A stretch of DNA of 15,896 bases from JADJOY01 sp046331705 [NCBI: bacterium] (GTDB taxonomy: Bacteria > JADJOY01): the NCBI GenBank assembly GCA_046331705.1, contig JAXLQJ010000097.1, forward strand, positions 1 through 15,896. The letters are read 5' to 3'. How positions within the stretch are numbered: the first letter of the stretch is position 1; each line of letters begins with the position of its first letter. Both the position numbers and the translations under genes were made by a program. Shown here piece by piece: positions 7,418-14,305 of the stretch. The notes below the pieces were generated by a model that was given only the letters and a program-made list of their open reading frames with translations, was not told where the DNA came from and searched no databases.

Positions 7418-8503
7418 TCAGCCGCTTTTCCCGATCTCCAGCATGCGCTCGAGGGCGCGCCGGGCGGGCTCGGCGAGGGCGGCGTCCAGGCTCAGCGCCG
7501 GGCGCGCGTCCGGCCCCTCCAGGCGGTCGAGCGTGAGCAGCACCGCCGCGAGGCCGACCGAGTACATCGAGGCGCAAAACGCCGTGGCGAGCGGGAAGAA
7601 CGGTCGATCGGGGACCTGTGCGCGGATCGTGTCGATCGCGTGGATCTCGGTCCCGAGCACCACCGGCGTGTGCCGCGGCGTCGCCGCCGCGAGCTGGGCC
7701 AGCTCGGCGATCGAGCCCGAGCCGTCGCTCGCCGCCACCACCGCTTCCGGCAGCTCGTGCTGCACCCACACCCGTGCGCCGGGATGCGCGCGGCGCGCCG
7801 TCTCGACGTCGGCGACGCGGAACTGGCCGAGCACCGGGCAGGGGCTCGGCACGACCACGATCCGCGCGTGCACGATCTCTTCCTCGCTCGGCCGCCGCGC
7901 CGGGTTCCATTCGAGGATTCGCGTCGGATCGACCTCGAGGGCGCGCGCGGCGAACGCGAGCAGCCGCTCGTCGGGCGTCCACAGCACCCGCTCCGAATGG
8001 CCCAGCGCCCACGCGAGCAAGGCGCGCGCGTTCGAGCTGCCGACGCACGCGCCGCCGTGCTCGCCGGCGTAGGCCTTGACGTCGAGCGAGCTGGTCACGC
8101 TCACCAGCGGGACGACGCGATCGTAGGGGCGCTCGATGCGCAGCGCCTCGGCCGCGCTCTCGAGGTCGGCGCGCGTGACCGCGTCCGACATCGGGCAGCC
8201 GGCGCCGGGGTCCGGGCACCACACCTCGGTCGACGCGGGGGCGAGCAGCCGTGCGTTCTCGGCGACGTAACGCACCGACGCGCACACGATCCGCCGCGGC
8301 ACGGGGCGCCGCGCCGCACGCGTCGCGAGCGCCACGCCGTCGCCCACGAGATCCGCGAGCTCGACGAGCCGCGCGCGCTGGTAGGCGTGCGCCCACAGCG
8401 CGAGCGCCGAGCCGTGCCGGCGCCGATGCTCCCGAATCCGCGCCAGCGCGGTGGCATCGTCGAGGAAGAGGTACTCGGGAGGCAGGTAGAAATCGTCGTC
8501 CAT
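7418..8503 (-). CDS. nadA: Quinolinate synthase (NadA) homologue, divergent, 361 aa
   Basis: NadA normally condenses iminoaspartate with dihydroxyacetone phosphate to quinolinate for NAD synthesis, using a [4Fe-4S] cluster held by three Cys. Here the threefold pseudo-repeat is recognisable and the three cluster cysteines align: C103 in 'DPGAGCPMSD', C222 in 'SPCPVLGQF', and C310 in 'AFCASMYSVGL'. H39 and Y41 ('AHAYQ') and E250 are also kept. By eye against NadA proteins, several pocket residues are changed: the Ser of 'GDSLE' is G56, the Tyr and Asn of 'YxN' are S135 and T137, the His after the second cluster Cys is L225, the His of 'VHPE' is Q248, and the Thr of 'GST' is I265. The fold and cluster therefore look sound but classical activity is doubtful. 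The start at 8503 matches the usual family N-terminus; an ATG at 8584 would add 27 residues. No nadB or nadC lies nearby. Confidence 0.82.
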   Translation of the reverse strand: MDDDFYLPPEYLFLDDATALARIREHRRRHGSALALWAHAYQRARLVELADLVGDGVALATRAARRPVPRRIVCASVRYVAENARLLAPASTEVWCPDPGAGCPMSDAVTRADLESAAEALRIERPYDRVVPLVSVTSSLDVKAYAGEHGGACVGSSNARALLAWALGHSERVLWTPDERLLAFAARALEVDPTRILEWNPARRPSEEEIVHARIVVVPSPCPVLGQFRVADVETARRAHPGARVWVQHELPEAVVAASDGSGSIAELAQLAAATPRHTPVVLGTEIHAIDTIRAQVPDRPFFPLATAFCASMYSVGLAAVLLTLDRLEGPDARPALSLDAALAEPARRALERMLEIGKSG

Positions 8504-8537
8504 GGCGCGTCGCGAAGCGTATTCGAGCGAGCCCGCG

Positions 8538-8567
8538 TTGACACATGCCGCGCGCGGCTCCCACACT
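8538..8567 (+). promoter_or_regulatory. Possible promoter for nth
   Basis: A perfect -35 hexamer TTGACA (8538-8543) is followed after 18 bases by CACACT (8562-8567), a poor -10 with 3 of 6 matches. It points at the ATG at 8583, which would then have a very short leader. The region lies between the divergent nadA-like and nth genes. Confidence 0.35.
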
Positions 8568-8582
8568 TCGCCGCGATTCGTC

Positions 8583-9362
8583 ATGGCCTCGCGCTCTCCT
8601 CGATCCAAGCACCCCGCGCGGGGCAGCGCCGCGACCCGCGCGCCGCGATCGAAGCGAGCGAGCACGGTCGCGAAGCCGGACGCGGCGATCCGCGCGCGGG
8701 TCCGCTGGCTCCTCGACGGGCTCGCGAAGCTCCATCCCGACGCTCATTGCGAGCTCGACTTCCGAACGCCGCTCGAGCTGCTGATCGCGACGATCCTCTC
8801 GGCGCAGTGCACCGACAAGCGCGTGAATCAGGTCACTCCCGCGCTCTTCGCGCGCTACCCGGATGCCCAGGCGTTCGCCGCCGCCGATCCGCGCGAGCTC
8901 GAGAAGGCGATCCAGTCGACGGGCTTCTTCCGCAACAAGGCGCGCTCCATCCTCGCGGCGGCACGCCGCATCGTCGAGGAGCACGACGGCCAGGTGCCGT
9001 CCACCCTCGAGGAGCTCGTGAAGCTCGGCGGCGTGGGCCGCAAGACCGCCAACGTGGTGCTCGGCAACGCGTTCGGCGTGCCGGGGCTCACGATCGACAC
9101 CCACTTCGGCAGGGTGGCGCGCAGGCTCGGCCTCACCCGGCACGAGGACCCGCTCAAGGTCGAGGCGGATCTCATGCGGCTCCTGCCGCGCGCGTCCTGG
9201 ACGCTGGTCTCGCACCAGATGATCTTCCACGGCCGGCGCATCTGCGCCGCGCGCAAGCCGCGCTGCGAGGCGTGCCCGCTGAGCGCGCGCTGCGCCTTCG
9301 CCGGTGGGCCGGGAGTCTTGGCGGCGCCCCGGCCGAAGCGCGCGCCCACCGGTCGGCCGTGA
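8583..9362 (+). CDS. nth: Endonuclease III (DNA glycosylase/AP lyase)
   Basis: Base-excision repair enzyme that removes oxidised pyrimidines and cleaves the abasic site. The core matches the family: 'LIATILSAQCTDKRVN' near the N-terminal side, the helix-hairpin-helix 'LGGVGRKTANVVL' containing the catalytic Lys, and 'TIDTHFGRVARRL' with the catalytic Asp. It ends with the [4Fe-4S] loop C-x6-C-x2-C-x5-C ('CAARKPRCEACPLSARC'). With the ATG at 8583 it has 259 residues. That is longer than the roughly 210 of the E. coli enzyme because of a basic Arg/Ser/Ala-rich N-terminal extension of about 35 residues and a short Pro-rich tail. A start at 8502 would run under the divergent gene's start and is less likely. 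The ATG shares the palindrome CATG (8582-8585) with an alternative start of the divergent nadA-like gene. Its stop overlaps the next start (GTGA at 9359-9362). Confidence 0.95.
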   Translation: MASRSPRSKHPARGSAATRAPRSKRASTVAKPDAAIRARVRWLLDGLAKLHPDAHCELDFRTPLELLIATILSAQCTDKRVNQVTPALFARYPDAQAFAAADPRELEKAIQSTGFFRNKARSILAAARRIVEEHDGQVPSTLEELVKLGGVGRKTANVVLGNAFGVPGLTIDTHFGRVARRLGLTRHEDPLKVEADLMRLLPRASWTLVSHQMIFHGRRICAARKPRCEACPLSARCAFAGGPGVLAAPRPKRAPTGRP

Positions 9363-10219
9363 CTCGCGCTCGCTCGCGGCGCGGCCGTGGCCCCGGTTCC
9401 TGGCCCGGCGGTCGCCCACCGGCCCTCGAGCGTTTCTCCCAGAATTTCCTGGTCGATCCCAACACCGCGCGGAAGATCGTGGACGCGGCCGGCGTGGGCG
9501 CGGGAGACTCCGTCCTCGAGATCGGCCCCGGGCACGGCGCGCTCACCCAGCTCCTCGCGCCGCGGGTGGCGCTGCTGCGCGTGGTCGAGATCGATCGTGC
9601 GCTCGCGTGGGCGCTCGCCGAGCGCTACGCGGACGAGCCGCGCGTCGAGGTGATCGCGGGCGATGCGCTGGCGATCGGCCTCGACGCGTTGCTCGCGGAG
9701 GGCGGGCACTGGTCGGTGGTCGCGAACCTGCCGTACCGGATCACGACTCCGATCCTGTTCGCGCTCCTCGACGCGCGCGCCCGGCTCGCCAGCGCCACCG
9801 TGATGGTGCAGCGCGAGGTCGCCGAGCGCGTCGAGGCGAGCCCCGGGTCGAAGGAGTGGGGGACGCTCAGCGTCCACTGTCAGCGCCTCGCCGACGTGCG
9901 CGTGCTGTTCGACGTGCCGCCGACGGTGTTCCGGCCGCGACCCGCGGTCCATTCCGCGGTGTTACGGCTCGATTTCCTGGCGCGGCCCCGCGTCGACGTC
10001 GGCGACGAGGAGCACTTCCGGCGGGTGGTGCGCGCCGCCTTCGGGCAGCGGCGCAAGACGCTGCGCAACGCGCTTAAGTCCGGTGCCTGGTCGCCGGATG
10101 CGATCGACGCTGCGGGGCGAGCGGCGGCGCTCGACCTCACGCGCCGTGGCGAGACGCTCGATCTCGTGGAGCTCGCGGCGCTGGCGAGGGCGCTGCCGGA
10201 CGTGTCGCCGAACGCCTGA
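9359..10219 (+). CDS. rsmA: 16S rRNA (adenine1518-N6/adenine1519-N6) dimethyltransferase
   Basis: RsmA/KsgA dimethylates two adjacent adenines in the 3' hairpin of 16S rRNA during small-subunit maturation, using S-adenosylmethionine. The GTG at 9359 overlaps the nth stop and gives 286 residues, near the family norm of about 270. Seen in order are 'FSQNFLVDPNTARKIVD' (N-terminal signature), 'VLEIGPGHGALTQLL' (SAM-binding motif I), 'VVEIDRALA' (acidic residue for the ribose), and 'VIAGDAL'. These are followed by 'VVANLPYRITTPIL' (catalytic NLPY), 'VMVQREVAERV', 'VPPTVFRPRPAVHSAVLRL' and the C-terminal 'AFGQRRKTLRNAL'. The residue after NLPY is Arg rather than the common Asn, a tolerable variation. 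The first 22 residues are Arg/Gly/Pro-rich and not conserved, so initiation slightly downstream cannot be excluded. It appears translationally coupled to nth. Confidence 0.95.
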   Translation: MTRARSRRGRGPGSWPGGRPPALERFSQNFLVDPNTARKIVDAAGVGAGDSVLEIGPGHGALTQLLAPRVALLRVVEIDRALAWALAERYADEPRVEVIAGDALAIGLDALLAEGGHWSVVANLPYRITTPILFALLDARARLASATVMVQREVAERVEASPGSKEWGTLSVHCQRLADVRVLFDVPPTVFRPRPAVHSAVLRLDFLARPRVDVGDEEHFRRVVRAAFGQRRKTLRNALKSGAWSPDAIDAAGRAAALDLTRRGETLDLVELAALARALPDVSPNA

Positions 10220-10248
10220 CCGACGTCCACGCGTGAGCGGTGGTGCGT

Positions 10249-10282
10249 CGCGGCGGGCACGGTGTGCGCCATGCCCGCCGCG
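10249..10282. terminator. Strong hairpin between convergent rsmA and acyl-CoA synthetase genes
   Basis: An 11-bp perfect inverted repeat (10249-10259 with 10272-10282, arm CGCGGCGGGCA) with a 12-base loop fills most of the 68-base gap between two converging stop codons. There is no T-tract on either side. Its symmetric position suggests a bidirectional transcription barrier. Confidence 0.6.
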
Positions 10283-10287
10283 CTCGC

Positions 10288-12069
10288 TCATTCCTCGTAC
10301 ATCGCCTCGATCGCGTCCGCCCAGTTCTGGTTGACGATCTTGCGCTTCACCTTGAGGGTGGGAGTGAGCTCGCCGTTCTCGATGGTCAGGTTGCGCGGCA
10401 GCACCCGGAACTTCTTGATCCCTTCCACGCGGGCGAACTGATCGTTCACCTGGTCCACGATGCGCTGGATCTCGCTCTCGAGCTTGGGGTGGGAGTGCAG
10501 CTCGCCGAGGGGGATCTGGTGCTGGCTGGCGAACTTGGCGGAGACGTCGGGATCGAGGGTGATGAGCGCCGTCAGGTACTTGCGGCGATCGCCGATCACC
10601 ACCGCCTCGTTGATGAGCTCGGCGTTCTTGAGCGCACCCTCGATGTTCTTGGGCGCGATGTTCTTGCCGCCGGCGGTGATGATGATCTCCTTCTTGCGGC
10701 CGGTGATCTTGAGGAAGCCATCGGCGTCGAACTCGCCCAGGTCGCCGGAGGCGAGCCAACCGCCGTCGAGGAGCGTGTCGCGCGTGGCCTCGGGCTCCTT
10801 GTAGTAGCCGAGGAACACGTTCGGACCGCGCACCAGGATCTCGCCGTCCGAGCCGAGCTTCACCTCCACGCCGGGGAGCGGCACGCCCACGGTGCCGATC
10901 TTGGTGCGTCCCGGCACGTTGAAGCTGGTCGGGCCCGTGTCCTCCGACTGCCCGTAGACCTCGAGCACCACGATGTCGAGACCCATGAAGAAGTCGAGGA
11001 CCTCGGCGGCGATGGGGGCGGCGCCGCTCACGCACATGCGCGCGCGGCCGAGCCCGATCGCCGGCTTGATCTTGGAAAAGATCAGCTTGTCGGCGAGCCG
11101 GTATTGCAGCGCCAAGGCGCCGCTCGGAGTCTTGCCGCGGTTCTTGAGCTGGTTCGCCTCGCGGCCCACGCCCATCGCCCATTCCACGAGCTTCTTCTTG
11201 GCGCCGGTCGCTTCCTTGAGCTTCGCCGTCACGCCCGCGTGGAGCTTCTCCCAGATCCGCGGCACGCCGAAGAACACCGTCGGCTGAACCTCTTTCAGGT
11301 TGTCCGGGACCTTGTCGATCGATTCGGCGAAGTAGATCGGATAGCCGTGGGTGAGCGGGCCGTGGATCGAGAACATCTGCTCGGCGATGTGCGAGAGCGG
11401 CAGATAGGAGAGCGCCGAGTCGGCGGAGTTCACGCCGATGAGGTCACGGGTGATGTTCGCCGTCCACGCCACGTTGCGGTGCGAGAGCATCACGCCCTTG
11501 GGAGGTCCGGTGGTGCCGGAGGTGTAGATCAGCGTCGCGAGCTGATCGTCCCTGAGCTCCTCGATGCGGCGGTCGAAGACCTGGTCGTCGGTGCCTTGCG
11601 CCTTCGCCAGGAAGGCGTCCCAGCTCAGCACCTTCGGATGATCGATGCGCGGCGTGCCTTGCATCGTGACCACCCATTTGAGGTCGGGAAGGGTGGCCCA
11701 TTCGGCCTCGATCTTCTTCCACTGGTCGACGTTCTCGACGACCACCACGGGGCTTTGCGAGTGGCGGACGATGTAGGCCACCTCGGGCGGCGAGCAGGTG
11801 GTGTAGATCCCCGCCGGCGCCGCGCCGATGCACATCGCCGCGACGTCGGCCACGATCCATTCGGGACGGTTGAAGCCCAGGATCGAGATGCAGCCGCCGG
11901 GCTGGACGCCGAGCGTCGTGAGCGCGCGCCCCGCTTGCCGCACCTGTCCGGCGTAGGTGCGCCAGTTGGTGGCGAGCCAGGTGCCGCCGGACTTGGTGTA
12001 GTAGGCCGGCTCGTCGGGTCGCATTCGAGCCTGGTGCAGCAAGCGAGAGGGAATCGTATCCGCGGCCAT
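10288..12069 (-). CDS. Long-chain acyl-CoA synthetase (AMP-dependent synthetase/ligase, ACSBG-like)
   Basis: Activates fatty acids to acyl-CoA through an acyl-adenylate, feeding beta-oxidation or lipid synthesis. The ATG at 12069 has a near-ideal ribosome site (GAGGAG, seven bases upstream) and gives 593 residues. Key motifs are the P-loop 'LIYTSGTTGPPKGVMLSHRN' (T183 begins TSGTTG), 'YLPLSHIAEQMF', 'FFGVPRIWEKL', and 'SGAAPIAAEVLDFFMGL'. They continue with 'LEVYGQSEDTGP' (the adenine-binding Y-G-x-S/T-E), 'GWLASGDLGEFDADGFLKITGRKKEIIITAGGKN' (hinge and ribose-contacting Asp), and the C-terminal 'IAPKNIEGALK'. The wording around SGAAPI and YGQSEDTGP resembles the bubblegum (ACSBG) and FadD15-type group more than E. 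coli FadD. The C-terminus 'PTLKVKRKIV..NWADAIEAMYEE' is also typical. No signal peptide is present; it is expected to be cytoplasmic or membrane-associated. A 76-base gap containing a hairpin separates it from the upstream radical SAM gene on the same strand. Confidence 0.93.
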   Translation of the reverse strand: MAADTIPSRLLHQARMRPDEPAYYTKSGGTWLATNWRTYAGQVRQAGRALTTLGVQPGGCISILGFNRPEWIVADVAAMCIGAAPAGIYTTCSPPEVAYIVRHSQSPVVVVENVDQWKKIEAEWATLPDLKWVVTMQGTPRIDHPKVLSWDAFLAKAQGTDDQVFDRRIEELRDDQLATLIYTSGTTGPPKGVMLSHRNVAWTANITRDLIGVNSADSALSYLPLSHIAEQMFSIHGPLTHGYPIYFAESIDKVPDNLKEVQPTVFFGVPRIWEKLHAGVTAKLKEATGAKKKLVEWAMGVGREANQLKNRGKTPSGALALQYRLADKLIFSKIKPAIGLGRARMCVSGAAPIAAEVLDFFMGLDIVVLEVYGQSEDTGPTSFNVPGRTKIGTVGVPLPGVEVKLGSDGEILVRGPNVFLGYYKEPEATRDTLLDGGWLASGDLGEFDADGFLKITGRKKEIIITAGGKNIAPKNIEGALKNAELINEAVVIGDRRKYLTALITLDPDVSAKFASQHQIPLGELHSHPKLESEIQRIVDQVNDQFARVEGIKKFRVLPRNLTIENGELTPTLKVKRKIVNQNWADAIEAMYEE

Positions 12070-12076
12070 GCTCGTT

Positions 12077-12082
12077 CTCCTC
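12077..12082 (-). promoter_or_regulatory. Ribosome binding site of the acyl-CoA synthetase gene
   Basis: GAGGAG on the minus strand is followed by seven bases and the ATG at 12069. It fixes this start over an upstream in-frame ATG at 12228, which would overlap the radical SAM gene. Confidence 0.8.
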
Positions 12083-12119
12083 GTGTCGTGACCCTCGTTC
12101 GATGGTCGCTTCGCTCCGC

Positions 12120-12138
12120 CGTGTGCCCGTGGCACACG
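12120..12138 (-). terminator. Hairpin just downstream of the radical SAM gene
   Basis: CGTGTGCC, a 3-base loop, then GGCACACG make a perfect 8-bp inverted repeat. It begins seven bases past the radical SAM stop codon (12146-12148, minus strand). It lacks a U-tract, so it may be an attenuating hairpin, an mRNA 3'-end stabiliser or an operator for the downstream acyl-CoA synthetase gene. Confidence 0.5.
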
Positions 12139-12145
12139 CGGCAGA

Positions 12146-13237
12146 TCAGTGATGAATCCGGATCGGCTGACGCTTGGCGCCCCATCGTCCAGGACGCGCG
12201 TCGAAGACTCCGGCGAGGGTAGCGCCACAGCTCACGCAGCGCGACCCGTCCAGGTTCCACGTGCCCAGGTCGTACCAGTCACGCTCGATCACCAGCTCGC
12301 CGCAGCGTGCGCAGTACGTGCTCTGGCCCTCCACGTCCCGGACGTTGCCCGTGTAGACGTGCTTGAGCCCCAGGTCCAGCGCGATGCGGCGCGCGCGCGT
12401 CAGCGTGGCCGCGGGCGTGGGCCGAAGCTCCGTCATCTTGAAGTCGGGATGGAACGCGGTGAAGTGCAGCGGCACCTCGGGGCCGAGGTTCGCGAGCACC
12501 CAGTCGCCGAGCCGCTTGATCTCCTCGCTCGAATCGTTGTGCGTGGGGATCAGAAGCGTGGTGATCTCGAACCACACGTGGCTCTCGTGCTTGAGCCATC
12601 GAAGGGTGTCGAGAACGGGATCCAGGTGGCCGAGGCAGAGCTTCCTGTAGAAATCCTCGGTGAAGGCCTTGAGATCCACGTTGGCCGCGTCCATGGGCGC
12701 GAAGAACGCGGGGCGTGCCTCGGCGGTGATGTAGCCGGCGGTGACGGCCACCGTGCGGACGCCCACCTGGTGGCAGGCGACGGCCGTGTCGATGGCGTAC
12801 TCGGCCCACAGCACGGGATCGTTGTAGGTGAACGCCACGCTCGCGCAGCCCGCGCGCACCGCCGCCCGCGCGATCGCCTCCGGCAGCGCGCGCTCGGAGA
12901 GTGTCTCCACCTCGCGCGCCTTCGAGATCGACCAGTTCTGGCAGAAGCGGCAGCCGAGGTTGCAACCGGCGGTGCCGAAGCTCAGCACCGCGCTGCCCGG
13001 CAGGAAATGATTGAGCGGCTTCTTCTCGATGGGGTCCACGCAGAAACCGGTGGAGCGGCCGTAGGTGGTGAGCACCATCTGCCCGCCCACGTTCTGGCGC
13101 ACGAAGCAGAACGCGCGCTGACCTTCCGCGAGCTCGCATTCGCGCGGACAGAGGTCGCAGTGGATCTTGTGCGTGCCTTCGAGCGGATGCCACCAGCGGC
13201 CGGCATGCACCGCTTCGCTCGGGATCGAGGCCGCCAT
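12146..13237 (-). CDS. amrS: AmmeMemoRadiSam-system radical SAM enzyme
   Basis: A 363-residue pyruvate-formate-lyase-activase-like radical SAM protein. The cluster motif C92-x3-C96-x2-C99 lies in 'FGTAGCNLGCRFCQNW'. It is preceded by a Cys-rich N-terminal segment (C27, C30, C34, C44 in 'HCDLCPRECELAEGQRAFC'), and the C-terminus holds a zinc-ribbon-like pair of CxxC motifs (C309/C312 and C334/C337). Other family blocks are 'FTYNDPVLWAEYAID', 'VDLKAFTEDFYRKLC' and 'LHFTAFHPDFKM'. In many genomes this enzyme co-occurs with AMMECR1 and Memo homologues in a conserved three-part set of unresolved function; neither is in this window. The ATG at 13237 is the family-consistent start. It has no Shine-Dalgarno sequence, but a promoter-like element ends nine bases before it, suggesting a leaderless mRNA. 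The enzyme is cytoplasmic and needs anaerobic or protected conditions for its [4Fe-4S] cluster. Confidence 0.9.
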   Translation of the reverse strand: MAASIPSEAVHAGRWWHPLEGTHKIHCDLCPRECELAEGQRAFCFVRQNVGGQMVLTTYGRSTGFCVDPIEKKPLNHFLPGSAVLSFGTAGCNLGCRFCQNWSISKAREVETLSERALPEAIARAAVRAGCASVAFTYNDPVLWAEYAIDTAVACHQVGVRTVAVTAGYITAEARPAFFAPMDAANVDLKAFTEDFYRKLCLGHLDPVLDTLRWLKHESHVWFEITTLLIPTHNDSSEEIKRLGDWVLANLGPEVPLHFTAFHPDFKMTELRPTPAATLTRARRIALDLGLKHVYTGNVRDVEGQSTYCARCGELVIERDWYDLGTWNLDGSRCVSCGATLAGVFDARPGRWGAKRQPIRIHH

Positions 13238-13492
13238 CGCGGTGGCAGTCTAGCGCGCACGAAGCCCTCGTCCACCGTTGTTTGCTCACCCGGCGGCGTC
13301 CGTCGCGGGCCGGCAAAGGCCCGTCCGACCGGGATTCGGGAGCGCGTCGGAACTCCCCGGAGCGCCGAGCTTCGACCAGCGGGACGCCGCGCGAGGAGGC
13401 GGCGATCGGGGATCGGACCACCCGCACCACCGCGACGCTTCCGGGCAGCGCCTCGAACCCCTGCCGCTCCTCCGCGGCCGCTTTCGATCTCC
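13238..13492. other. 255-base intergenic region, no gene supported
   Basis: This lies between the stop of the solute-binding lipoprotein gene and the start of the radical SAM gene, both on the minus strand. It contains the promoter-like element at 13247-13274 and a small hairpin (CGGGCC/GGCCCG, 13306-13323, 6-base loop). Short open frames cross it on both strands, but they have arginine/serine/alanine-rich compositions typical of noncoding GC-rich frames, and none looks like a gene. Confidence 0.6.
13247..13274 (-). promoter_or_regulatory. Promoter-like element for the radical SAM gene (leaderless)
   Basis: On the minus strand, TGGACG (13274-13269) and TAGACT (13252-13247) each match the sigma70 hexamers at 4 of 6 bases with a 16-base spacer. 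Only nine bases separate the -10 from the ATG at 13237, so the transcript would begin within a few bases of the start codon. This agrees with the missing ribosome binding site. Confidence 0.4.
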
Positions 13493-14305
13493 TCAGCGGG
13501 CGGCGTCGGTCCAGCGCACCACGATCCGGGCCAGGCGCCCGTCGTTCCGGATTCGCTCCAACGCCGCGTCGAGTGCCTGCCTGAGCAGATCGTCGCCGCG
13601 GCGCACGCCCCAGGCGAGCCGCTCGCGCGTGAGCGGCTCGCCCACGGCGACGAGATCGGACCCGGCGCGCGCGCGGGCGAGGGCCTCGACGATCGGGGCG
13701 TCGCACACCACCACGTCGAGACTGCCGTCGGCGAGATCGCTGGTCGCGTCGGTCACGGTGGCGTACTCGCGCACCGGGGCGGGGGCGAGCCGGGCGCGAG
13801 CGTACTGCTCGCCAGTGCTCGAGCGCAGCACGCCCACTCGCGCGCCCGCGCCGCGAACCCGCTCGGGCGACGAAAGTGCCTCGGCATCGCTCCGCCGGAC
13901 CAGCATGCGCTGTCCGGTGGTGAGGTAGGACTCGCTGAAATCGATCCGCAACGCGCGCAGCGGTGTCGCCGTGAGACCCGCCATCACCAGGTCCACGTCG
14001 CCGGCGCGCAGCGCCGCGATCAGCTCCTCGAACTCGTAGCCATGAATCTCGATGCCGCGGCCCAGCTCACGGGAGAGCTCGCGTGCGAGGTCGGGCTCGA
14101 TGCCGACCATCGTTCCGTCGCGCTCGGCCGCGAAGGGAGGCGAGGTCGTGGGCATCCCGACGCGCAGCCGAGCGGCGTCGGCGTGCGCGGGTGCCTCGAT
14201 TCGTCCCCGCACGGCGCCCGCGCATCCGGCGACGGCGCAGCCCAAGGCCACGACGAGCACGCCCCAAGCGCGAAAGCGCGTGCGAGCCGCCGAGCACCGA
14301 GTCAT
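13493..14305 (-). CDS. Family-3 extracellular solute-binding lipoprotein
   Basis: 270 residues. The N-terminus is a lipoprotein signal peptide: basic 'TRCSAARTRFR', hydrophobic 'AWGVLVVALGCAVAG', and a V-A-G-C28 lipobox. The mature part follows the bacterial family-3 binding-protein pattern used for polar amino acids: 'LRVGMPTTSPPFAAERDGTMVGIEPDLARELSREL', then 'YEFEELIAALRAGDVDLVMAGLTATPLRALRIDFSESY', and in lobe 2 'GARVGVLRSSTGEQY' and 'GSLDVVVCDAPIVEAL'. It ends in a helix with 'ALERIRNDGRLARIVVRW'. Such proteins deliver a ligand to an ABC permease or act as sensors. No permease or ATPase gene is present here, so it may serve a distant transporter or a sensory role. Its ATG overlaps the stop of the upstream hydrolase gene (ATGA at 14305-14302), so the two are translationally coupled. 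Confidence 0.9.
   Translation of the reverse strand: MTRCSAARTRFRAWGVLVVALGCAVAGCAGAVRGRIEAPAHADAARLRVGMPTTSPPFAAERDGTMVGIEPDLARELSRELGRGIEIHGYEFEELIAALRAGDVDLVMAGLTATPLRALRIDFSESYLTTGQRMLVRRSDAEALSSPERVRGAGARVGVLRSSTGEQYARARLAPAPVREYATVTDATSDLADGSLDVVVCDAPIVEALARARAGSDLVAVGEPLTRERLAWGVRRGDDLLRQALDAALERIRNDGRLARIVVRWTDAAR

Noticed and set aside
7640-9358. N-terminal extension of the rsmA frame far upstream through nth and the nadA-like gene
   Set aside because: The methyltransferase homology begins just after 9359. Upstream codons read through nth in another frame with no recognisable protein.
10240-12222. A 660-codon plus-strand frame opposite the acyl-CoA synthetase
   Set aside because: The minus strand has unmistakable AMP-binding motifs and a strong ribosome site. 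The plus-strand translation is rich in HD/LV/EA repeats mirroring that gene's codon pattern.
13278-13584. Short plus-strand frames in the gap before the radical SAM gene
   Set aside because: They run into the antisense of the binding-protein gene, are Arg/Ser/Pro-rich and lack a ribosome site.
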